Positions 13,075-21,934 of a stretch of 25,811 nt of DNA are shown one piece after another. This DNA comes from Folioceros fuciformis (taxonomy: Eukaryota; Anthocerotophyta; Anthocerotopsida; Anthocerotales), in contig JBNGIO010003189.1 in assembly GCA_049999805.1 (NCBI GenBank), positions 1 through 25,811 of the forward strand, read 5' to 3'. Numbering within the stretch: position 1 is the stretch's first letter; each line of letters opens with the position of its first letter. The position numbers were made by a program, and so were the translations under genes. A model generated the notes under the pieces. It did not search any database and had not been told where the DNA came from. It saw nothing but the letters and a program-made list of their open reading frames with translations.

Positions 13075-13620
13075 TTCTCTAACGAGTAATTCAATGTACA
13101 CTAATTGACGCAAAATTTGCTGCCTACCTATCACATGTTATAACATAGGTAACAAAAGGCACTGAGGCATCTCTCTAATACATGAAGGTGCTGCTCAAGA
13201 TGTTTATCATAGGAAATGAGCTCTCTGATTTTGTAAGAGTGGTTTGTGAATTGTCCTTGCAACCCCATCATAAATTACTTGTGAGCTTGATTCAAGATTG
13301 GTGGACTAGACTGAAATGGTCGCTCATAAATTTTGAATTATTTATCAAAAAAATATAATATTTCTTAATTTAGTTCAGGCGATCATGTGAATGTTCTTTG
13401 GAAACAACAATTGTTGCCATACTTCTGTCTTGCTTAAGTTGACATGCTCTTCAGCAGTAGGGTTAGTTTTCCTACATATGTTAATGCAGTTTCCTAATTA
13501 ATCACTGTTGCCAACTTGCCCAGTTAAAAGAAATTAAATTGAAGTAAGTCCCGCGACGGCAATCCGTCCAGTTGGACTTCAGGACAGTTCTTCTTTTCTG
13601 TTCTTACCGACCGAATATAG

Positions 13621-13635
13621 TTTAGGGTTAGGGTT
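13621..13635 (+). promoter_or_regulatory. Telo-box-like motif upstream of eL27
   Basis: The sequence TTTAGGGTTAGGGTT is about two telomere-type repeats. It lies 89 bp upstream of the eL27 start codon. In plants, telo-boxes near the transcription start are a known feature of ribosomal-protein and other translation-related genes. Its role here is inferred from that. Confidence 0.6.
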
Positions 13636-13723
13636 GGGGGGCTGTAAAACGCGTCAGTGTCACCCGAGCCTTCTCTTCGAAGGCCTTGAGCGTTGGAGTC
13701 ACGTTGTTCGGCGACCGGCAGCC

Positions 13724-14402
13724 ATGGTGAAGTTCCTGAAGCAGAATAAAGTGGTTGTGCTTCTGCAAGGCCGGTACGCCGGGCGCAAGGCCGTGATCGT
13801 CAAGAATTTCGATGAGGGCACGCAACAGCGACGATACGGGCATGCCTTGGTTGCGGGCATTGCAAAGTACCCTAGGAAAGTGCGTAGCTGACGACTCTGC
13901 CTTGCAGGTTGATGGAGCTTGTCTGAAGGGCTAACTGGTACCTCTGACTCGCAGGTGATCAAGAAGGCGTCTGCGAAGAAGATCGCCAAGCGGTCTAGAT
14001 TGAAAGCGTTCATCAAGGTGGTGAACTACAACCACATCATGCCTACCAGGTGTCGCATCTGCTGCCGCCTTGTGCGTTGTGTCCTCGTGTTAGAGGCGTT
14101 GCGTGGCAGTTTGTTGCTTGACCGATTCTGTGTCTCCTTTCTCGCGGCAGGTATACTCTGGACGTGGACCTTAAGAACATCGTCGTGCCGGAGAAACTTG
14201 AGACGAAGGCCAAGCGAGTGGAGGCTCGAAAGGTATGAGCTTCCTGGTGCTGTGGTGTTAATCTGCTTGGCAGCTGTGCGAAGTACAGTTTGCGTGCTCA
14301 TCCCTGTTTGGAATGGGAATTTGGCAGGAGACGAAGGCAGTGTTTGAGGAGAGGTTTAAGACTGGTAAAAACCGCTGGTTTTTTTCCAAGCTACGGTTTT
14401 AG
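13724..14402 (+). CDS. RPL27: 60S ribosomal protein L27 (eL27)
   Basis: Four exons (13724-13879, 13955-14049, 14151-14232, 14328-14402; phases 0, 2, 0) give 135 aa, the usual plant eL27 length. The protein opens [20 protein letters not shown], holds the KOW-type RNA-binding region and [16 protein letters not shown], and ends [15 protein letters not shown], the hallmark eL27 C-terminus. It is a cytosolic large-subunit component. All introns are short (75, 101 and 95 nt) and GT-AG. The start codon context is GCCATGG. A telo-box-like motif upstream fits coordinated ribosomal-protein expression. Confidence 0.97.
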
Positions 14403-15088
14403 GGATAGTGCAGCAATGGCCCAAGGGCAACCGATTCTTCAGCACTGCTGTGCTTTCCGTGCGGAATCCTCGAGCAGAAGTGGATGTTGATGGTCGGGAG
14501 AATTGGAGACCGTCAGGCCTGCGGGGCCATGCAAATTTTGAATTTGTTGTTGAACGTGTGAAAATTTATTATATCCTTGGGGCGTCCACCCCTTTTCTAG
14601 GATCAGTCCTGTGGGTCTAACGCGTGGCCGCAGCTGGCGATGGTGGTTGCCTTGCCGTCGCGGCCTCAGAGAGTTTATCTGTTGTTGCAGAAAGCCGCAA
14701 ATTTCACTTGTAAGTTTTTGCTTTCTTTCTTGCCGAACGGAAAAGTGCACAGTTGGTGAAACTTCTGTCGTTTGCCTCTCGAAAGGCAGTTTCTTTATCC
14801 ATGGTGTCAAACATTACAGCTCGGTCTGCGAGCGGTCTCTACCTTCTGTAATGTCACGAAGTTGGGTTGCTCATGATTTGGTGGTCGAACCTGAAAATGG
14901 TCCCTACCTGTGCTCCTCTGATTTGAAACCGCTTGTCCTTCTCCGTTTGGGGCTAATTGTTGGTCGCTTGCCGAGGTAGCAGAACCATACTTAAGTCGAA
15001 TGCAATTGTTCAATGACGGAACACAAGCTGGCACCGCTGAGCAAGTCTTCTGGGCGAGAACCGAGCATGTTCCTCACCAGAACCTGGG
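14403..15088. other. Convergent intergenic region between eL27 and mevalonate kinase
   Basis: The eL27 gene (+) and mevalonate kinase (-) converge here, so the stretch should contain their 3' UTRs. The open frames are short and resemble nothing known. I see no repeat or RNA gene. Confidence 0.45.
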
Positions 15089-16778
15089 TCACCTCCTTGT
15101 CCTAACAACAATCTCCCCGGCAACCTGCACACCCATGCCTCCTACGGCGGCTTCAAAGCAATCAAAGCCAGCCTCTTGGAGATGGGACTTGACCTTGGCC
15201 ACAAAGGAGGTTGATGTGTCTGCGAGCTGGTGTCAAGGCACAAGGCAAAAACTGTTGTACCAGAAAGCAACAAGCAACAGCAGCGACAGGCAATAGATGT
15301 GAAGAGGAGAGCGGAGGATACCCCAAGGCAGGAGTGTGAGGACACACCCGCCACCTCCCGCACCAGTGAGCTTAGAGTGGAGGCCGAATTTGGAGGTGAT
15401 TTGGCAGATTCGCTCAATCGTGATATGACTGACACCGATGCTATGCAACAAGCCTTGATTCATTTCCACGAGCTCTTCCAACTGCATTTCTGCATCGCTT
15501 TTACAGCCTTGTGAGTCTGCCACATGCTCACCATGTCCATCTACTTCAAGTGTCTGCTCACCGTCCTCCATCCCCTCACCCGCCTGCAGAATGGAAACAA
15601 CTGTTTCTCCAATGGCATCGATAGCACTGAAGATGGCTGCCATCGCTTGGGGATACTTCTTTGCCCTGTCACCGACCCCAGCCACAAGGGCTTTGGTGTT
15701 CCGGCTGACTCTGGTATTGGTGAGGAGCATCCTGAGCGGCATTGCATTTCGCAGGCGGGTGATCTTTGTCTGCTTGAATTTGACGATGGAGCCTGAGACA
15801 AGAGGAATAAGTTGGTGATAGAAAACCGGAAACTGGGAGGAGAGACTTCGAGCCTGCTGCAGCTGCAGGGTGAAGAGGGGAAGCCGGAATGCCCCACTGT
15901 AGCTTACCATATGTGCTGACAGTGTTGTCGATACCAGAAGGCCTGCCGTGTATGATCTTCTCCCCTTCGAACGCCCAATCATTGACCAGTCTAAGGCAGT
16001 TCTCATCCACGTCCAGCCACTTCCCAAAAGGAGAACACTTCAATCTCCCAGCCAACGCTAGCAGAGCCGCTGACAAGGAGACGCAGAAGGCAGCTGACGA
16101 ACCGAGACCAGCGCCTACGGGAAGTTCAGAAGTGACAGTGACAGTGGACGGCTGCAACCTGACGCGTGAAACCTGTTAGCCAAGGGAAACGCGAACAATC
16201 AGCAGTGTGACCAAAAGCTGCACCAAGATCATGGGTGGAGGAACAGGATGTTACCCAAATATCGAGGCGTACAGGTACAAGAACGCCATTATACCAGCAG
16301 CAGCTCCACCATGCAATCCTGGCTCCAGCTGCGAACCCACAAAGCGCTCGAGCTGCTTGTACAGATCGTTCGAGCAGGGACGAACAGTGGCAGTGGCTTC
16401 CCCAACATCGTCCAGAGCCGGCCAGTCGAAGGCAGTCCTGATCCTTCCCATAGGCCACCTCATATGCACCTCCAGCTGCGGCAAGTTGAGTGCCAAGAAC
16501 TCCTCCTTGCCTACACCAGCACAAGCATCCTCGGCCTCAAAACCCTACGCCGCCACACCACATTTTTCACAGCAACAAGCGGAATCCAAGAAGGCGAACG
16601 AGGAGCTAGGACGAGGCACACCAGTGTCGCGCGCGTGCACCAGAATACAGGCATTCGTGTAGAGGCCGAGGGAGGCCGCCACTGCTGCCCCGCCGTGCAC
16701 CACGGCATGCTCTCCCACCAGGATCACCTTCCCAGGCGCCCTGGACTCCATCTTCCTCACTACCTCCACCTCCTCCAT
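15089..16778 (-). CDS. MVK: Mevalonate kinase (GHMP kinase family)
   Basis: It phosphorylates mevalonate to 5-phosphomevalonate (EC 2.7.1.36). Five exons give 421 aa: 16778-16622, 16510-16255, 16158-15908, 15792-15322, 15219-15089. All phases close; the first intron (111 nt) was chosen because it removes an in-frame TAG and restores the exact plant spacing between SLGLYT and LALNLPQ. Family motifs appear in order: APGKVILVGEHAVVHG (14-29, substrate-binding Lys17), ATP-binding PVGAGLGSSAA (151-161), EGEKIIHGRPSGIDN (202-216, catalytic Asp215), MPLRMLLTNTRV (239-250) and KLTGAGGGGCVLTLL (362-376). It is longer than the roughly 380-aa plant enzyme because of a nine-residue N-terminal extension and an acidic insert near 292-322. 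A start at 16751 (MESRAPGK) would remove the extension. No transit peptide or clear peroxisomal signal is evident. It is transcribed away from the MATE gene. Confidence 0.93.
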
Positions 16779-17685
16779 CTCCACTTCCTTCCTCCGCCTT
16801 CGCCCACCGGAGACCACACACTCGCCCGCTCCCGATCCAGTCCCGTAATCTAAACAGCGCAATTCAATCTGCACACGCCACGCCCTGACACAACCAGAAG
16901 CGGCAAAGCCGCGAAGCGGCCTGGGCCCCAACCGCTGGCGGTCAGCAGACAGGAACCTGAAGGCCCATCAATCGCAGCAGGTGGGAGCCATGGCCAGCAC
17001 GTGAGGTTACGACACAAAGCCGGCATCGGTCTCGGACCCGACAGCGACTCCCGCCAAGCCGTCCGTTTCCTGGAAATATCCGACGCCCCGGCATGACCGG
17101 CTGCTCACTCCCACTTCACGCTCCCCTGCACATGAAGAGCGTGTCAGTCTACTGGCATGGCGAGATGGCGTGCAAATCCCAACTCCGAAAACAAATCCGA
17201 GCTTGAACTGGCCGAGAGCTTGCGTTCAGAAGTCGGGCCTCTGGCAGGATGCAGGGATCGCAGACCACGGCTGTGCTGATTCCCGTGCGTTGCTGGAGCA
17301 AGATCTGGACAGCTTCCTTGCTGCCATTGCAGCTGACGGCGGGTGATGGGAGGAGCACGAGCCTGCCAGGCCAAAGGACTTTGACACCAGACGAGGGTTA
17401 CGCTTAACCCGAGAAGGTGGTTAATCTGACCAACCCAGTGTGTTCACGAGAGTGTGACTCTTCAACCGACCCTCGCCTTCCTTGACTTTTGCAACGACGT
17501 CTAGGCGAGGAGGGGAATGGCGTGCAAGCTTGCGGGGAGAAGATTCTGTACGGACTGGAGTCGAGATTAGCGAGCAGCGTCCAAGAGGCGGAAGGAACAG
17601 GATGGTGTGAAGGAGATGGAGGCGGCAAGGGCACTTGCGGTGGAGGGAGTGTGATGGTTAGGTGCACGAACCATGTTGTCCGCAA
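16779..17685. promoter_or_regulatory. Divergent intergenic region between mevalonate kinase and MATE carrier
   Basis: The two start codons face away from each other across about 900 bp, so both promoters should lie here. Composition is GC-rich. Open frames on both strands are short and resemble no known protein. I identify no specific regulatory site with confidence. Confidence 0.4.
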
Positions 17686-19389
17686 ATGATGTGGGCGGCT
17701 TCGGAAATCAGCCACGCCCACGAGGGGAGCCAGAGCCAGAGCCAGAACGAGGGAGAGGGCGAGGGCGAGGGCGGGTGCGAGGAGGGAGCCAGGTTGCTGA
17801 GCTTCAAGGATTCTTTCCTCAAGGAGGAGGGCCCGGCGGAGGAGATCCAGGGGGCGCTCAAGAAATGGCCGTCTCTTCAACAAATCGTGCTGGAACTGGA
17901 GCGGCAGAGCAGGATCGGGGCGTCCATAGCGGCCATGAATCTCATGTACTTCGCGCGCTCCATCGTGTCCACCGTCTTCCTGGGCCATCTTGGGGGGCTG
18001 CAGCTTGCGGGCGGGACCCTGGCCCTGACCTACGCCAACGTCACAGGCTTCTCCCTGCTCACAGGCCTGTCGGGGGGGATGGAGCCCATCTGCAGCCAGG
18101 CGTACGGAGCCCGGCACTACAAGCTCATGGGGCTGACGCTGCAGCGGGGGATTCTCATCCTGCTCCTTACCTGCGTTCCGGTCACCGCTGCGTGGCTCAA
18201 CATCGAGAGGGTGTTGCTGTTTGTGGGCCAGGACGCTGCTGTGGCAGCTGTTGCCAAGACGTACCTCAAGTACTTGCTTCCTGACCTGGTGGCCACATCT
18301 GTGCTGGCTCCGTTGAGGATCTACCTGCGCTCCCAGTGCATCACCAAGCCTATGATGGTGGTGACAGGGGTGGCTATGGCTTTCCACGTCCCTGTGAACT
18401 ACTTCCTGGTGTATGGCCCCTTGAAGCTGGGAGGCCCGGGCACAGCCCTGGCCGCCTGCTTCACAGACTTCATCATGATCGTCATGTTCGTGGTGTACAT
18501 CAGGAGGTCCGGCGTCGACAGGATCTCGTGGACGCCCTGGACAAAAGCCAGCTTCATGGACTGGACCCCGTTGCTGACCCTGGCAGTCCCCTCCTGCCTC
18601 ATGACCTGCCTGGAGTGGTGGTGCTATGAGATCATGACCCTGCTCACAGGCTTCCTGCCTAATTCCAGGGAGGCCATCTCCACCATGACTATTGTCCTGA
18701 ACGGGGACACCCTCCTGTACGCCATGCAAATCTCCCTCGCCTCCTGCGTCTGCACCCGTGTGGGGAACGAGCTGGGTGCCAACAGGCCTCTGGGAGCTTA
18801 CCATGCTTCGGTTGCCACCTTGGGCTTGAGCATGGGGATGGCGTGCCTGGGCTCCTTCGCTCTCATATGCGCTCGGTCATCCTGGGGCAAGCTCTTCACT
18901 TCCGACCAGCAGATCCTCATGGGAGTGGCCAAGATTCTGCCCATCATGGGCCTCATGGAGCTGGGCAATTTCCCTCAGACTGTGTGCTGCGGCGTGTTGA
19001 GGGGCAGTGCCAGGCCGTCCATGGGTGCGTACTTGAACGGAGGAGCCTTCTATCTGGTGGGCATACCCCTGGGAGTCTGCCTGGCATTCTGGTTCAAGCT
19101 CGGACTGGTGGGCCTTTGGATCGGGCTGCTGGCTGCAGTCGCCACCTGCGCTTCCATGGCGGTGTTTGCTGTCATTCGCACTGACTGGATCTTGCAGGCT
19201 ATGCGTGCCCAGAACCTTACTCTTCCATCCAGGGTGCTTACTGACCCTTGCCAGGACCTGGATAACAAACATGGTGGTCAGCTAGAACTAGCTGCTTTCG
19301 CAGACGAAATCCCTGTCTGTGCTCCGGAGATCAACTACGAGAGGGGATACTGTATTGCAGCCCTGGCTCCAGTACCCTCATCCTACTGA
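17686..19389 (+). CDS. MATE/DTX family efflux transporter
   Basis: One uninterrupted exon encodes 567 aa. The start is the first ATG (ATGATGTGG); the frame continues upstream only with non-ATG codons. A hydrophilic N-terminus of about 85 residues carries a Q/S/E/G-rich run (SQSQSQNEGEGEGEGG). About twelve hydrophobic segments follow, in two halves. Plant MATE motifs include ELERQSRIGASIAAMNLMYF, GLSGGMEPICSQAYGAR, and in the second half SLASCVCTRVGNELGANRP and GVLRGSARPSMGAYLNG. MATE carriers export organic cations, metabolites or hormone-related compounds in exchange for protons or sodium. The intronless structure and these motifs resemble the DTX48-51/ELS1/ADS1 group of Arabidopsis, whose members sit on endomembranes or the plasma membrane. 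The substrate cannot be predicted. Third-codon positions are strongly G/C, unlike the neighbouring genes. Confidence 0.95.
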   Translation: MMWAASEISHAHEGSQSQSQNEGEGEGEGGCEEGARLLSFKDSFLKEEGPAEEIQGALKKWPSLQQIVLELERQSRIGASIAAMNLMYFARSIVSTVFLGHLGGLQLAGGTLALTYANVTGFSLLTGLSGGMEPICSQAYGARHYKLMGLTLQRGILILLLTCVPVTAAWLNIERVLLFVGQDAAVAAVAKTYLKYLLPDLVATSVLAPLRIYLRSQCITKPMMVVTGVAMAFHVPVNYFLVYGPLKLGGPGTALAACFTDFIMIVMFVVYIRRSGVDRISWTPWTKASFMDWTPLLTLAVPSCLMTCLEWWCYEIMTLLTGFLPNSREAISTMTIVLNGDTLLYAMQISLASCVCTRVGNELGANRPLGAYHASVATLGLSMGMACLGSFALICARSSWGKLFTSDQQILMGVAKILPIMGLMELGNFPQTVCCGVLRGSARPSMGAYLNGGAFYLVGIPLGVCLAFWFKLGLVGLWIGLLAAVATCASMAVFAVIRTDWILQAMRAQNLTLPSRVLTDPCQDLDNKHGGQLELAAFADEIPVCAPEINYERGYCIAALAPVPSSY

Positions 19390-20439
19390 ATCACCGGAAC
19401 ACACACTAGTGCTAGTACTAGTCCTGGACCAGGCTCTGTCGGACTCTCTCTGCCTCGCCGAGTTTGATTAACTCCACCCACGTTTCCACTCCCACTCACG
19501 CTTCCCCAAACTTGTCAAACATCATACTGACTCAGAATCCGAACAACGAATGAGGCCACGACAAGTTCCACATCCCCATGAACAAGCTACCTTGGGAATC
19601 GCCACTCCCACCCTCCGACATAAATGGGCAACCGACTTTTCCTCGTACGAACACTTGGGCAGGACGGATATCTACAGCCTTTTCAGAATGCAAGTCTAAG
19701 GAACAACACAGACCAGACGGGGGTGCCATAAAAGCCCCTGACGAGTTGTTCCTGAAGCAAACATGCCACGTTTAGCTGAGCAGGTGGAAGGAACCGGCAT
19801 CCGAGAAGAATGTATGAAACCAAACCACAGACTCTCTTGAGAGACAGGGTGCCCCCGCCCCCGCCGCCGCCCCGGGTCTGGCCACCCGAGAGAGCAGCGA
19901 GGGCATATTGTACTGCACCACGTCATCGAGGATGCAACCACCTGCCACACGAGCACCACCGAATCAAAACTTGCCAGGCCAGCAGGCCTGTCCCACACCA
20001 CCACAACTACCAAATCTTCCTGAGCTCGCACTGAAGGGCCGGAGCCGGAGGCATCTGAGACACGAGATCCAACGATGGACTTCAGGATGCCTGCATTTGC
20101 CTTCGGCTGAGCACTTTGGTGAGGGCTGCAGAAGACCATGACATTGCAGTTCGCCAATTGGTGCAGTTCTGAAGAGATCCAAGTTCCCACATATCTAAAT
20201 ACATGGGTAGCCAACGAGTTTTGATCAAGCTCGAGGGAACACGCAGACAAACACGAATCAGGATCAGGTCCAGCTGCGTGCAGCTGGACCACTGACGGCC
20301 ACTCTCTCATGGTAGACGTGCTCCATGGTGGCGTTTGTTCTCCTTGCTTATGTGCAGTACACTGTTTGAGGAAGGACGGTACTTCCGGATATCAGACTGA
20401 AACATGTACTGTAACTCCTTTTGATTGTCCGGGTTGGAT

Positions 20440-20524
20440 GCGCTTCTCTTCTCTTCTCTTCTCTTCTCTTCTCCTCTCTTCTCTTCTCCTCTCTTCTCTT
20501 CTCTTCTCCTCTCCTCTCCTCTCC
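20440..20524. repeat. Polypyrimidine microsatellite (TTCTC-type)
   Basis: Repeated TTCTC and CTCCT units form an almost pure pyrimidine tract of about 85 bp. On the minus strand it is a GAGAA-type purine tract. Such tracts can act as GAGA-like promoter elements or form triplex DNA, but here no start site is close. Confidence 0.9.
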
Positions 20525-21390
20525 CATCACGTTCTTTTTGTTCTCGATACAATTTTACTTACGAAGAAGGACAAACGTTCCAAGATGTGTGAAGCAAGAC
20601 TTGAGAAGAAAGCGGAAGCCATCGATGTGCGGGCCACACTCACAGGAAGGCAGGAATGCGGTCAAGACGGCCCTCCAAAAGGCTCCTGTTGCGCGCCGTG
20701 CGCTGCCTGCATGCAGCTTGGCTCGCATGTCGTGCCAGGCAGAGCCCGCACAACCCCAGCGACCGGCCCATTGCACTTCCATATGCAAGACCTGATCGAA
20801 GCGCATCGGAATCTGAGAGGGCTGAGCGAGCAACTAACTCCACAGTGTGGACGGAATCATAGTTGCGGCGGGCCCAGTCGCGCCGTTCACCCGCATCCCC
20901 AAGCGCTGCCATGTTTGCCCATGTCCAAGTGATGGACAGTCGTGCCTCGATTGGCCGCGCCGGGCCCTAGGGCTGCCCCGAGCGGTAGCCAGTCCGCGGC
21001 AGCGGAACTCGGGGACTCCCTCGCTCGGGTCTCCCCGCAGTGCGCGCCGTCCCAGACCATGATCGAGCGTGTGACATCGGCCGTGCGTTCGAGAGGCAGC
21101 GGATCTGATATGTCGGGACCAGCACCTAACGGTTCCTCCCACCCCGGCGTCCGGCTGCGTCTTCTCTCGTTCCGACGAAGAACGAACTGCGGACTCGATT
21201 GCATTCGTACGCGGCCGCAAACGAAGGACGGGAAGGCTTTATTCTGTCTGCCAAACTCGAGACTGGTGACCACGTTTAAACACCTTGATCGTCCCGCTCG
21301 CTGGAGCAATTCCACTCTCTACCGGTGAGTGAAAGTCGAAGACGTCTCCCGCCCGGAATTCCGCTGCTCGCACTCATCAGACACCCTCCA

Positions 21391-21443
21391 ACTCCGGCTC
21401 CGGCTCCCGCTCCAGCTCCAGCTCCGGCTCCGCTTCCCGTTCC
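21391..21443. repeat. Imperfect hexamer array (CTCCGG/CTCCAG)
   Basis: About eight units of CTCCGG, CTCCCG, CTCCAG or CTTCCC lie in tandem in GC-rich DNA, about 500 bp upstream of the beta-helix start codon. It may lie in the promoter or 5' UTR. Confidence 0.7.
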
Positions 21444-21934
21444 TGCTGTCGCTGGCTTTGCCGTTGCGCTGGGGTCGCCGCTGTGACATCGCCTGGCCTC
21501 GGGAACGGAGAGCGGCTCTCTTCCCGAGCTCCACGAATCGGCGCTCCTCCTCCCCGTCCAATTCCGCACGGCCGGTCTTCCGCTCAGCAAAGTAACGTCT
21601 TCTCTTGCGTGCGGGGGTCTCGGCAGACGCTTTGGCCAAATGAGGTTGTCTCCCCGCAGCTTTGCTCATTCTGCGCATCTCTAGCTCACAGTCTCTACGA
21701 GCTGAAGGAAGGGAGGGAGGAATTGAGAGGCGGGAGGACTCTGCTCTCTTGCGTGCTTCAGTCCTTGCTTCCGCGAACAAGTTGCTTGTCCGCAATCCGA
21801 TTGGTACGCTGCGGTGGCCTGCTCCGAGTGCGAGAATTTGTCGCTTTGAAGCGCCAAGCGGTTTGCAGGAAATTGATCCTTGTGATCGGGATGATTATGT
21901 TGAATTGCAGGTACGGGAGGTTGTATTTGACGCA

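Larger units (their letters stand above)
12470..13620. other. AT-rich intergenic block
   Basis: Base composition drops sharply to AT-rich compared with both flanks. The block holds the 21-bp minisatellite and the A22 tract listed separately. No gene is visible. It may be an old mobile-element insertion, but I found no terminal repeats or target-site duplication by eye. Confidence 0.5.
19390..21934. other. 2.5-kb intergenic region without a convincing gene
   Basis: It should hold the MATE 3' UTR and the promoter and 5' UTR of the beta-helix gene. A pyrimidine microsatellite (20440-20524) and a hexamer array (21391-21443) are listed separately. Several long open frames occur in the GC-rich part from 20600 to 21900 on both strands, but they overlap, are R/S/P-rich and resemble nothing known, as expected of GC-rich non-coding DNA. 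A CAG acceptor-like signal at about 21910 suggests a possible 5' UTR intron of the next gene. Confidence 0.45.

Noticed and set aside
17404-18804. 466-codon open frame on the minus strand opposite the MATE gene
   Set aside because: It is a shadow of the GC3-rich MATE exon. Its translation is rich in G, H, P, Q and R with no recognisable domain, while the plus strand gives a full transporter.
20309-20932. 207-codon plus-strand frame crossing the pyrimidine microsatellite
   Set aside because: Much of it is SLLFSSLLFSS-type translation of the simple repeat, and the rest resembles nothing.
21319-21795. 158-codon R/S-rich open frame on the minus strand
   Set aside because: It overlaps GC-rich DNA and the hexamer array, overlaps open frames on the other strand, and its arginine/serine runs come from the repeat. 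No domain is visible.
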